Assembly (NCBI RefSeq): GCF_000282035.1
Contig: NZ_AKKA01000073.1
Span: forward strand, 124,001-188,000
Length of the DNA: 64,000 bases
From: Rhizobium sp. CF122
Lineage (GTDB): Bacteria; Pseudomonadota; Alphaproteobacteria; Rhizobiales; Rhizobiaceae
Direction: 5' to 3'
This document shows positions 26,604 to 35,292 of this stretch, piece after piece (position 1 is the first letter of the stretch; every line of letters starts with the position of its first letter). A program made the translations under genes and the position numbers. Under the pieces are notes generated by a model that saw only the letters and a list, made by a program, of their open reading frames with translations, searched no databases and was not told the origin of the DNA.

Positions 26604-27569
26604 ATGACATACAAGATTACCAGCTCGGCACAGGTAAACGCCCTCGCGGCGCTGCGCATCATCAACAAGGACGTCGCAACGGTTCAGCAGCAGGTTTCGT
26701 CGGGCTATCGCGTCGAAACGGCTGCGGATGATGCAACCTACTGGTCCTATGCAAGCGTCATGCGCTCGGACAGCAGCTCGCTGCAGAACATTCATGACGC
26801 ACTCGGTGTCGGCGCATCGAAGGTCGATACCGCCTATACGTCCATGGACAGCCTGATCGACCAGCTGGGCGAAATCCGCAAGACTTTGGTGACGGCGCAG
26901 GAAGCCGGCGTCGACAAGACAAAGCTCAATACAACGCTGACCGAGCTGAAAGGGCAGCTGCAGACGACCGTTCAGACGACCAACTTTGCGGGCGAAAACT
27001 GGCTGCTCAACCGCGATACCACGCTTCCGACCTCGCGCTCGGTGATCGGCGGCTTCGTGCGCGGCACGAACGGTGAGTACCAGGCGCAGACGATCAGCTA
27101 CCCGGCCGACCAGACCGTCATGATCGACACGACGGACGCCAATCGCGGTCTGCTGACGAAGACGGTTGATGCAAACACGCTCAATCCCGACGGCACCGCG
27201 ACGGCACGCAACTACTATCTGTTGGACGCCGGTTCGACGACGCCGGCGAGCGGAACGGAAATAAAGCTCGATAGCAACACGACGTCCGCGCAGTTGAAGG
27301 ACATGCTGGCAGTGGTCGATTCCATCCTGTCGAAACTGACAACGACAGCGGCCGGCCTTGGCACGATGAGCGCGCGTATCAGTGATCGCGTCGCCTACAC
27401 CGCAGACATGTCTGACTTGATCGACAAGGGCGTCGGTGCGCTCGTCGATACCGACATGGACGAAGCATCGACCATTCAGAAGGCGTTGCTGACGCAACAG
27501 CAGATGGGTGTCCAGGCGATTTCGATCCTGAATACGGCTGCCAGCAAAGTGCTGATCCTGCTGCAATAG
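26604..27569 (+). CDS. flaC: Flagellin, third copy (FlaC/FlaD type)
   Basis: A 321-aa flagellin, more diverged than the other two: starts MTYKITSSAQVNALAALRII and ends GVQAISILNTAASKVLILLQ. The central region is about 20 residues longer. The ATG at 26604 matches the family start; 21 more codons are open upstream but belong to the leader. The ribosome binding site is weak (AGAGCC). The letter follows gene order only; other rhizobia name the third copy differently. Confidence 0.9.
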   Translation: MTYKITSSAQVNALAALRIINKDVATVQQQVSSGYRVETAADDATYWSYASVMRSDSSSLQNIHDALGVGASKVDTAYTSMDSLIDQLGEIRKTLVTAQEAGVDKTKLNTTLTELKGQLQTTVQTTNFAGENWLLNRDTTLPTSRSVIGGFVRGTNGEYQAQTISYPADQTVMIDTTDANRGLLTKTVDANTLNPDGTATARNYYLLDAGSTTPASGTEIKLDSNTTSAQLKDMLAVVDSILSKLTTTAAGLGTMSARISDRVAYTADMSDLIDKGVGALVDTDMDEASTIQKALLTQQQMGVQAISILNTAASKVLILLQ

Positions 27570-27663
27570 TGGCGGAGGTGGAGTCGAGCTTGTTCGGCTT
27601 CCCCCTTCATCCTCGCGCAAGTTTGACTCCCTAGTTTCGATACAAAGGCGCAGTGCGGAAACC

Positions 27664-28371
27664 GTGCCTGATGAGTTGTCAGTTCATGATGGGGCGCGGC
27701 ATGTCGCAGTTCTCTGCAGCGAGAGGGTGGATTCGGTGAGCGCGCTGCTTTCTCGGTACCTGAAGGATTTTGGCGAGCCGGCCGTGGTCGCTCCCGTCGC
27801 GGAAGCCGACGATCTCGCGAATGATTTCGGCGGCTTTGCGGATATCGCATCCGAACCGGTGGTGGATCTCGAAGCCGAGCGCCGCAGCGCACATGCGGAA
27901 GGCTATGCCGAAGCAACCGCAGCGCTGACGGAGAAGTATGAACTCGAGGCGCAAACGGTCGCGCTCGTTCATCAGCGCGAGGTCGAAGAGCTCCGTGACC
28001 GATACGAGGTTGAGACGGCGGCACTGATCTCCTCCCGACTTGAGGCCATGGCGCATGAGGTTGCCGAGCTTGTCAGCGCGACGGTCGCACGGGCGCTTGC
28101 ACCTGTTATGACCGATGTTCTGTCGCAGAAGGCTGCCGTCGATGTTGCCGGCATCCTTCGCGATGCGGTGCTGGAAGGCGATATCGGTACCGTGACGGTC
28201 AGGGGGCCGACGCGGCTTTTCGATGTGCTGAAGAGCACACTTGGCGAAAAGGCTGGTCTTCTGCGCCATCATGAAACCGGCGATGTCGACCTGACCGTCG
28301 AATTTGGCGACGCTGTCCTCGTCACGCGGATGTCGGCCTGGGCGACGAGCTTGAAGAAAGTTCTGGAATGA
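27664..28371 (+). CDS. FliH-like protein upstream of motB
   Basis: A 235-aa soluble, acidic protein. A central charged coiled-coil (about residues 75-125, with the repeat-rich AEGYAEATAALTEKYELEAQ) leads to a C-terminal domain (about 130-235), the layout of FliH/YscL, the regulator of the FliI ATPase. No other fliH candidate is in the window. The first start is GTG at 27664 with a weak site; GTG at 27736 has a better site (GAGAGGGTG) and may be the true start. It overlaps motB by 4 bases. Confidence 0.7.
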   Translation: MPDELSVHDGARHVAVLCSERVDSVSALLSRYLKDFGEPAVVAPVAEADDLANDFGGFADIASEPVVDLEAERRSAHAEGYAEATAALTEKYELEAQTVALVHQREVEELRDRYEVETAALISSRLEAMAHEVAELVSATVARALAPVMTDVLSQKAAVDVAGILRDAVLEGDIGTVTVRGPTRLFDVLKSTLGEKAGLLRHHETGDVDLTVEFGDAVLVTRMSAWATSLKKVLE

Positions 28372-29642
28372 GTGAGAGCGAAAACCACCACCACGGCAAG
28401 AACGAGATCATCATCGTCAAGCGGCATGGCGGCGGGGATCACGACGGTGCGCATGGTGGCGCCTGGAAGATTGCCTATGCCGATTTTATGACGGCGATGA
28501 TGGCGTTCTTTCTCGTCATGTGGCTGGTCAACGCTGCGAACGAGGAAACCAAGGCCTCAGTTGCGACCTATTTCAATCCGATCAAGCTCGCCGACGAGAA
28601 GCCCACGCAAAAAGGCTTGAAGAAGCCCGTCGACCAGGCGGACGGCGATCAGAAGCAGGACAAGTCGAAGGAAAAAGAGGACGAGCCCACCAAGGGCGCA
28701 TCGGCAGCAAACGGCGACGACCAGACCTCGACGTCAGGCGACCAGACCAACTACTCCGAAGCCGACTTTTTCGAGAATCCCTATTCGGTCCTGGCGGAGA
28801 TTGCGCAGGAAGTCGGCCAGCAGGCAAATGTCAGCGCCAAGGGCGAGGGCGGTGCCAGCGATTCCGGTCCGGCAACCGGCGCGGACGGCGGTCAGGCCTA
28901 CCGCGACCCCTTCGATCCGGATTTCTGGACGAAGCAGGTCGAAGTGACGCACGCCGACAAGACGCAGCCGGCATCGAGCGACGCGCCCGCCGATGCTACC
29001 GAAGTTGCCAAGGCGGAATCCGAGAATCCGCCGGATCTGACAACGGCTGCGGCTCACGACGAGCAGGCACAGGAAACGGCAGAGAGCAAGCCGCAACACG
29101 GTGCAGCATCCGCGCAAACGGCTGCCAAAAATGCCGAGGGCAAGGAAAAGCCGCAGACTGAGGCACAAAAGGCCACCGAGCAGAAACAGGCCGAAGACCT
29201 GCAAAAGGAAATCGCCCAGCAGATCAGTGGCGTGGCTGGCAAGCTCGCTGAAGGTCTCACGGTAACACCGTCGGAGGGTGGCCTTCTGGTCAGCATTTCC
29301 GACCAGAGCGATGATTCCATGTTCAACATCGGGTCGGCCGTTCCGCGCAAGGAAATGGTGCTCGCGATGGAAAAGATCGGTGAGATCCTAAAGGGCAAGC
29401 CAGGCGCTGTTGTCATTCGCGGCCACACTGACGGCCGTCAGTATAAGGGCGAGAACGAGAACTGGCGCTTGTCCATGGATCGCGCCCAGGCTGCCTACTA
29501 CATGATCGTTCGAGGCGGACTCGACGAAAAGCGGGTCTCGCAAGTCTCTGGCTTTGCTGACCGCAAGTTGAAGGATCAGGCGGATCCCTTCAACGCGACC
29601 AACAGGCGCATCGAAATCTTGTTGCAAGCGGATCAGGGATAA
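28368..29642 (+). CDS. motB: MotB flagellar stator subunit
   Basis: A 424-aa stator protein. The single membrane segment (about residues 43-65) contains the conserved proton-binding Asp in YADFMTAMMAFFLVMWL. A very long hydrophilic Ala/Glu/Gln/Lys-rich periplasmic linker (about 75-290) precedes the OmpA-type peptidoglycan-binding domain (VIRGHTDGRQY, LSMDRAQAAYYMIV). The long linker fits a MotB that interacts with periplasmic MotC. motC follows after three bases. Confidence 0.96.
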   Translation: MSESENHHHGKNEIIIVKRHGGGDHDGAHGGAWKIAYADFMTAMMAFFLVMWLVNAANEETKASVATYFNPIKLADEKPTQKGLKKPVDQADGDQKQDKSKEKEDEPTKGASAANGDDQTSTSGDQTNYSEADFFENPYSVLAEIAQEVGQQANVSAKGEGGASDSGPATGADGGQAYRDPFDPDFWTKQVEVTHADKTQPASSDAPADATEVAKAESENPPDLTTAAAHDEQAQETAESKPQHGAASAQTAAKNAEGKEKPQTEAQKATEQKQAEDLQKEIAQQISGVAGKLAEGLTVTPSEGGLLVSISDQSDDSMFNIGSAVPRKEMVLAMEKIGEILKGKPGAVVIRGHTDGRQYKGENENWRLSMDRAQAAYYMIVRGGLDEKRVSQVSGFADRKLKDQADPFNATNRRIEILLQADQG

Positions 29643-29645
29643 TCC

Positions 29646-30953
29646 ATGGTCCGTCTCCACCAACGTCTTCTGCTTCTGCTTCTCGGCCTTGCGGGGAGTC
29701 CTGCTGCCGTCGCGTATGCGGAAGATCAGGAGGACATTGCACCCTACAAGATGCTGCGGTCGCTGCAGTTCGTGCAGGATTCCGTCGTGCTTGGCGATCA
29801 CTCTGCCGCCGAGATGCAGCGCTTCATGCTAGGCACGATCGATCAGCGCCTGCGCACCATCGATCCGTCGGTTCTCGACGATGACCGCAACGTCGACGCG
29901 GCGCTGATCTATGCCATGAGTGGCGGCAATCCCGAGACGCTCGAATACCTTGTTGCCCGCGATGTAAATGGTCACTTCGACAATCGCATCAGCGACGTGT
30001 TGCGCAAATATCTAAGCGGCAAGGGATTGCTCGTCGCCAAGAGCCTTGTCGAGACTGCGAACGAATACAGGGACAAGAAAATCGGCCCCTATCTTGCGCT
30101 GGTTGGCGGCAATGTCACCATCGCCAAGAGCCCAATGGAGGCGCTGAAGCTGTATGACCAGGCGCGCCTCAATGCGCCGGGGACGATCGTCGAAGAGGCG
30201 GCGCTGCGCCGCTCCGTGTCGATCTGCGTCGAAGCCGGGATGGTGGACAAGGGGCTCAATTATTCGCAGCGCTATGTGCGCCGTTTCCTGCATTCGCCCT
30301 ATGCGAGCCAGTTCGCGGACCTTTTCGTCAAGCTGCTGGTCAATCATGATCACAAGGTGAAGCCGGACGATGTTGTTGGCATTCTCTCCTTCATGGATGA
30401 GGCCAGGCAGCGTGAAGTCTATCTCCGCATCGCTCGCGCGGCTGCGATCGCCGGCAAGGGTGATCTTGCACGGATGGCCGCAGCGCGTGCGCAGACGCTT
30501 GCCGGCGATTCCGACAACGCCTTTGGAGCGCTGGCGGATTTCTACGGCGGCATGGCGGCGATCCCGACGGACAAGATTAATACGGCCGCGAAGAACATTT
30601 CATCCATCCCGGATCAGGAGCTGTCTTCGCGCGATCAGGCGCTTAGGGCCGCAGCAAAAGCCATTGCAGAACAAGTGCTTCGTCCGCCGGACCCGGCAAG
30701 CCTGACGCAAGCGAAGACCCCTAAATCTTATAGCCAAGAAATTACTTCTAAACAGGCAGCGGCCTCACCGGAGGCGGAGCAGGGAGAGATACCCAACCCG
30801 GCCCCAGGTCCTGTTGTGGGAGAAGCGGCAGGGACGCCGCCATCCAATGTTGGGGGACAGCAGGACGCCGACCCGTCATTCAGCGCATTCGTGACGTCAA
30901 GTCGATCGCAACTGGATGAGATCGATGGCATCTTGAACAAAGAAAGCAATTGA
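29646..30953 (+). CDS. motC: MotC periplasmic motility protein
   Basis: A 435-aa exported protein known from Rhizobiaceae, where it binds MotB and is needed for rotation. Signal peptide to about residue 25 (LLLLLLGLAGSPAAVAYA); the rest is largely helical with TPR-like stretches, and the C-terminal ~90 residues are Pro/Ala/Ser-rich. Located between motB and fliK as in S. meliloti. Confidence 0.93.
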   Translation: MVRLHQRLLLLLLGLAGSPAAVAYAEDQEDIAPYKMLRSLQFVQDSVVLGDHSAAEMQRFMLGTIDQRLRTIDPSVLDDDRNVDAALIYAMSGGNPETLEYLVARDVNGHFDNRISDVLRKYLSGKGLLVAKSLVETANEYRDKKIGPYLALVGGNVTIAKSPMEALKLYDQARLNAPGTIVEEAALRRSVSICVEAGMVDKGLNYSQRYVRRFLHSPYASQFADLFVKLLVNHDHKVKPDDVVGILSFMDEARQREVYLRIARAAAIAGKGDLARMAAARAQTLAGDSDNAFGALADFYGGMAAIPTDKINTAAKNISSIPDQELSSRDQALRAAAKAIAEQVLRPPDPASLTQAKTPKSYSQEITSKQAAASPEAEQGEIPNPAPGPVVGEAAGTPPSNVGGQQDADPSFSAFVTSSRSQLDEIDGILNKESN

Positions 30954-30954
30954 G

Positions 30955-32379
30955 ATGATGGACATCAGCGTTTCGGGGGGTGCGTCAGGAGCAGGGGCTG
31001 CCTCTGCCGCGGGCATTGGCCGTCAGACCGGCAACGGTGGTGATGCGGATGCAGGCGGGTTCTCTGACGTCCTGAACAAGGCAAGCGGCGGAAAACATGA
31101 GTCAACCGAGCAGCCCGCGGTGGACCAGCACGCCGGCGACGGCACCGATGGTAGCGTATCCGCTGCGCCGCGCCACACGAGCCCGAAGGCATTGATCGAT
31201 CTCGGCAGCGCCTCCCTAGCGGCGCAGGTGCAGACGAAAGAACAGACGGCGGGCTCGACGGATAAAGAGACGAAGAAAACGGAGCGTGACCCGAAGGCCA
31301 AGGGCAAGCACGCCGATGACGCCAACTCGCAGGATCTGTCCGACACGCTGGGCGATGACGTGGCGAGCCATCCAGCTAAGGGTACCAAGCAGACGGAGAC
31401 TGACGGCACCGAGGTAAAGAAGGGCGCCGAGGACAATAGCGTGCTCTCCGATGTCCTGAGCTTACTGAAGCAGGTGCCGACTGACGGAACTGCAGCAGCA
31501 GCGTTCGCCGCACTGGCTGCGGTGAACCAAAAGGCGGATGTCAAGGTATCGACCGATCCGAGAGAAAAGCCCGTTGCCGGTATCAAGTCCAAGGATGAGA
31601 CATCTGCCGAAGCTGATCTGGCCAGCGTCGATATGACCGTGGACGCTCAGCTGCCCGGCACAGAGGTTGCCGGCGATACCGACGCGACGAAATTCCGGCT
31701 GAGCCGTGCCGTTGGCCGCGGTCAGTCGATGGATATGCATATTGGCATCGACAAGGATGCCACCGCCGAGGCCGGCGGCAAGGCTAACATCGAGAGCGTC
31801 TCCGTTCTGGACTCGCGCCGCTACATTGGTTTGGCGCAGAACACCAATTCTGCCGCAGTGACGGCGGCGATATCCGGTGATCCGGAATGGGCGCATGCCA
31901 TGCAGGCGAGCTCCGCCCTGTCGAATGCCGCCGAGTGGACGAGCACCGGTAAGGTGGTGAATACGCTCAAGATCCAGATGAACCCGATCGACCTCGGTCT
32001 CGTTACCGCGACGATGCGGCTGCAGGGCGACGCGCTCAACGTCGACCTCAAGGTCGAGAGCGGCGCGGCCTATCGGCAACTCAAGGAAGACCACGGCAAG
32101 ATCATCGAGGCATTGCGCAGCCAGGGCTACGCGATCGACAACATCACGATCAGCATGGCGCCGGTCGACCGTTCGGACGCTAGTAATCAGGCGAACGCAC
32201 AGGGCCAGCAGCAGGGTCAGGCCTTTGCCCAGCAAGGTCAGGGCGGCGAGGCGCGTGAACGTCAAAATCAATCAGGACAGCGAACTGGCGGAGGCTTCAA
32301 TGGCTCGGGCGAAAGCGGTGTTGAAAGCACTTCTCCTGGCGCCGCTGGCAGCGGTCGCACTGGCGACGTCTATCTCTAG
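30955..32379 (+). CDS. fliK: FliK (formerly MotD) hook-length control protein
   Basis: A 474-aa secreted ruler protein. The N-terminal ~330 residues are low complexity (Asp, Lys, Ala, Ser, Thr). The conserved hook-length domain (about residues 335-405) contains KIQMNPIDLGLVTATMRLQG and AAYRQLKEDHGKIIEALRS. The tail is Gln/Gly-rich. Its last 80 bases overlap the start of the transglycosylase gene in another frame. Confidence 0.92.
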   Translation: MMDISVSGGASGAGAASAAGIGRQTGNGGDADAGGFSDVLNKASGGKHESTEQPAVDQHAGDGTDGSVSAAPRHTSPKALIDLGSASLAAQVQTKEQTAGSTDKETKKTERDPKAKGKHADDANSQDLSDTLGDDVASHPAKGTKQTETDGTEVKKGAEDNSVLSDVLSLLKQVPTDGTAAAAFAALAAVNQKADVKVSTDPREKPVAGIKSKDETSAEADLASVDMTVDAQLPGTEVAGDTDATKFRLSRAVGRGQSMDMHIGIDKDATAEAGGKANIESVSVLDSRRYIGLAQNTNSAAVTAAISGDPEWAHAMQASSALSNAAEWTSTGKVVNTLKIQMNPIDLGLVTATMRLQGDALNVDLKVESGAAYRQLKEDHGKIIEALRSQGYAIDNITISMAPVDRSDASNQANAQGQQQGQAFAQQGQGGEARERQNQSGQRTGGGFNGSGESGVESTSPGAAGSGRTGDVYL

Positions 32380-32884
32380 CGCACGGGCGTCGAACAGCGC
32401 CTGTGAGCAGGAGATTCAGGCGGCCGCGCTAAAGTACGGCATCCCTGAAGGCATTCTCTACTCCGTTGGTCTGACCGAGACCGGACGCAAGGGATCGCTC
32501 TACCCCTACGCGCTGAACATCGAAGGCAAGGCCTTCTTTCCACCCTCCGAGCAGGACGCTCTGAGGCAGGTTGTCGTCGCGCGCAGGTCAGGCGCGAAGC
32601 TCATCGACATCGGCTGCATGCAGATCAACCAGTACTACCATGGTGAGAATTTCCGGTCTGCGGAGGAGATGTTCGACCCGCGTCGCAATGTGGAATACGC
32701 GGCAAGGTTCCTGCGCAATCTCCACGACCGGCACGAAACATGGACGATGGCGGTGGCCCGCTATCACGCCGGCCCCAACAATGACCCTGCCCAGAAGCAG
32801 TATGTCTGCCGGGTCATCGCCAATCTGGTCGCCACCGGCTATGGCAAATGGACTCCCAATGCGAGCAACTTCTGCCAGAATTGA
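32300..32884 (+). CDS. Exported lytic transglycosylase, probably flagellar
   Basis: A 194-aa periplasmic SLT-type muramidase. Signal peptide to about residue 30 (LAAVALATSISSARA). The catalytic Glu is likely E60 (SVGLTETGR); the GLMQ-like block is DIGCMQIN (103-110), and YHAGPNN is the AYNAGP-type motif. The ATG at 32300 follows GGAGG by five bases and lies inside fliK, overlapping it by 80 bases. In the flagellar cluster it probably opens the peptidoglycan for the rod, the job done by the FlgJ C-terminal domain in enterobacteria. Confidence 0.87.
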   Translation: MARAKAVLKALLLAPLAAVALATSISSARASNSACEQEIQAAALKYGIPEGILYSVGLTETGRKGSLYPYALNIEGKAFFPPSEQDALRQVVVARRSGAKLIDIGCMQINQYYHGENFRSAEEMFDPRRNVEYAARFLRNLHDRHETWTMAVARYHAGPNNDPAQKQYVCRVIANLVATGYGKWTPNASNFCQN

Positions 32885-33059
32885 TTCAATCAAAACGGGT
32901 AGAAAACGGAACAAAGCGGAAATGTGTCATATTGTGGCGAGAATCTGTCTCAATATGGCAAGGCAAGTCACATTTTAGGCGTCGTTAACTTTTCCACGAA
33001 ATTTTTGTGTGCATGATTTCGACTTCCTACTACATCTAGATCAAATCGCGCCTCAATTC

Positions 33060-33074
33060 TTAATCAACTATTAA
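33060..33074. promoter_or_regulatory. Predicted CtrA-type box upstream of rem
   Basis: TTAA (33060-33063), seven bases, TTAA (33071-33074), about 94 bases before the rem start. The 283-base gap upstream of rem (32885-33167) has no gene and is AT-rich; another GTTAAC lies near 32985. VisNR and MucR sites are expected here from S. meliloti but cannot be recognised by eye. Confidence 0.5.
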
Positions 33075-33167
33075 TTCCCGTCGATTAGTTCCTACAGCTT
33101 GTCCCAGAATCGCGCGATTCGTACCCATAGAGCATCGAGGTACCACAAGTGATTCGGAGGCGGACGA

Positions 33168-33839
33168 ATGATCGTAGTGGTTGATGAGCGTGAGCTCGTG
33201 AAAGATGGTTACACTTCACTTTTCGGGCGGGAAGGCATTCCTTCCACGGGGTTTGATCCAAATGAATTCGGTGAATGGGTTCAGACGGCGGCGGATTCTG
33301 ATATCGCAGCTGTCGAGGCCTTCCTGATCGGGCAGGGGCAGCAGAATTTCGAGCTGCCGCGTGCGATCCGCGACCGGACCATGGCGCCGGTTATCGCGGT
33401 CAGCGACCAGCCCTCGCTGGAAAACACCCTTGCACTTTTTGATTGTGGCGTCGACGACGTCGTGCGCAAGCCGGTGCATCCGCGCGAAATCCTGGCTCGA
33501 GCCGCCGCCATCCGGCGCCGACTGAAAGCGATTTCCAGCCACACCGACATCGGCGCGATCCGCGTCTTCTCGGATGGTCGCGATCCGGAAATTCATGGCG
33601 AAGTCTTTGCGCTTCCCCGCCGCGAGCGTCGCATCCTGGAGTATTTGATCGCAAACCGCGGTCGCCGCGTCACCAAGACGCAGATCTTCAACGCGATCTA
33701 CGGGATATTCGACGACGAAGTCGAAGAAAACGTCGTTGAAAGCCACATTTCCAAGCTGCGCAAGAAGCTCCGGAAGAAGCTCGGCTTCGATCCGGTCGAT
33801 TCGAAGCGCTTCCTTGGCTACTGCATTGACTGGAACTGA
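33168..33839 (+). CDS. rem: Rem, OmpR-type regulator of motility genes
   Basis: A 223-aa response-regulator-like transcription factor that, in S. meliloti, is activated by VisNR and turns on flagellar genes. The N-terminal receiver (about residues 1-115) has the Lys of the KP motif ([12 protein letters not shown]), but the position of the phospho-acceptor Asp appears to hold Glu50 (IAAVEAFL). The C-terminal OmpR/PhoB winged helix (about 130-223) contains [20 protein letters not shown] and [25 protein letters not shown] site precedes the ATG. No kinase gene is adjacent. Confidence 0.92.
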   Translation: MIVVVDERELVKDGYTSLFGREGIPSTGFDPNEFGEWVQTAADSDIAAVEAFLIGQGQQNFELPRAIRDRTMAPVIAVSDQPSLENTLALFDCGVDDVVRKPVHPREILARAAAIRRRLKAISSHTDIGAIRVFSDGRDPEIHGEVFALPRRERRILEYLIANRGRRVTKTQIFNAIYGIFDDEVEENVVESHISKLRKKLRKKLGFDPVDSKRFLGYCIDWN

Positions 33840-33969
33840 TTTTTTCAGAACGGGCAGTGTTGCCTGGCCATAGTCGCTGCATTCTCGTCGATGATGGTTC
33901 AGCCTCAGACAGCTTCACGCAAGGCCCACCAAATACTCTCAAGCCTACTAAGGGAATCGAGGTTTTCAG

Positions 33970-35274
33970 ATGAGCATTTTTGGCAGCATGAAGACGGCCG
34001 TGTCCGGCATGAACGCCCAGGCAAACCGCCTCAGCACCGTCGCCGATAACATCGCGAACGCAAACACGACGGGCTACAAGGCCGTGTCGAGCGCCTTCTC
34101 GTCGCTGGTCCTGCCGTCGACCTCGGGTAACTACAATTCAGGCGGCGTCCAGACGTCCGTTCGTCAGTCCGTTTCCGAGCAGGGCGATATCTCCTACACG
34201 ACGTCGAGCTACGATCTGGCGATCTCGGGCGACGGCTTCTTCATCGTGCAGAGCCCGGACGGCGTTCCGGTTCTGACCCGCGCCGGCGATTTCACCAAGG
34301 ACGACGAGGGCAACCTGGTCAACTCCGCCGGCTTCAAGCTGATGGGCTATTCCTACGACGCCGGCGCGCCGGCTGTCGTCGTTAACGGCTTCTCCGGTCT
34401 CGTTCCGGTCAACGTCAACCAGTCCGGTCTGACGGCGATCGCCTCGACGACCGGCACGTTCTCGGGCAACCTGAATTCGAACGCGAATGTCACGACAACC
34501 GGCCTGCCGAGCTCCAACACGGCGCCGATCACCAGTGACACCAAGCAGATGTCGATGGTCGGCTACGACAAGCTCGGCAACACCGTTCAGTATGACTTCT
34601 ACTTCACCAAGACATCGGCCACGACGCCGCCCCCGGCGACGGGTGCCGCAAGCACCTGGGAGGTAGCGGTCTTCCGTCATGACGATGCAGCCACCGGCGG
34701 CACGTCCTCCTTCCCTTACAGCTTTGCGGCTCCGGCAACATCTGCGGTCGTCGGAAGCACGACGTTGAGCTTCGACGCCAACGGCAAGATGGTCGGTGCC
34801 GGCGCGCTCGCGATCACCGATACGGTAACGGGTGGATCGATCGCCATGGATCTCAGCGGCTTTACGCAGCTCGCCTCCGATTTCGCCGGCAGCGGCACGC
34901 CGAACGGCCAGGCCGCAAGCCCGGTCAAGGACGTGACGATCGACAAGGACGGGACCGTCTACGCCAAGTACTCCGATGGCACCTCCAAGCCGATCTACCG
35001 CATTCCGCTGGCGACTGTCGCGAGCCCGGACAACATGACGCTGATGAGCGGCAACGTTTATAGCGCCAACGGCCAGTCCGGCGTTACCGTCACCGGCTTC
35101 CCGCAGACCAACGGTTTCGGCACCATCCAGGCCGGCGCGCTCGAAAGCTCAAACGTCGACCTCGCCGGCGAACTGACCGAAATGATCGAATCGCAGCGCA
35201 GCTACACCGCCAATTCCAAGGTGTTCCAGACGGGGTCCGACATCATGGACGTCCTCGTCAACCTCAAGAGATAA
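33970..35274 (+). CDS. flgE: FlgE flagellar hook protein
   Basis: A 434-aa hook subunit. The N-terminal motif is NIANANTTGYKAVSSAFSSL, and the C-terminus has LESSNVDLAGELTEMIESQR and the YTANSKVFQTG block, all diagnostic. Length is typical. It starts a hook-filament gene run, 131 bases after rem. Confidence 0.96.
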   Translation: MSIFGSMKTAVSGMNAQANRLSTVADNIANANTTGYKAVSSAFSSLVLPSTSGNYNSGGVQTSVRQSVSEQGDISYTTSSYDLAISGDGFFIVQSPDGVPVLTRAGDFTKDDEGNLVNSAGFKLMGYSYDAGAPAVVVNGFSGLVPVNVNQSGLTAIASTTGTFSGNLNSNANVTTTGLPSSNTAPITSDTKQMSMVGYDKLGNTVQYDFYFTKTSATTPPPATGAASTWEVAVFRHDDAATGGTSSFPYSFAAPATSAVVGSTTLSFDANGKMVGAGALAITDTVTGGSIAMDLSGFTQLASDFAGSGTPNGQAASPVKDVTIDKDGTVYAKYSDGTSKPIYRIPLATVASPDNMTLMSGNVYSANGQSGVTVTGFPQTNGFGTIQAGALESSNVDLAGELTEMIESQRSYTANSKVFQTGSDIMDVLVNLKR

Positions 35275-35292
35275 GTAGGGTTCGGATAAGCC

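Noticed and set aside
26328..27620. A 430-residue minus-strand frame opposite the third flagellin
   Set aside because: Shadow of a flagellin gene; low-quality composition and no family match.
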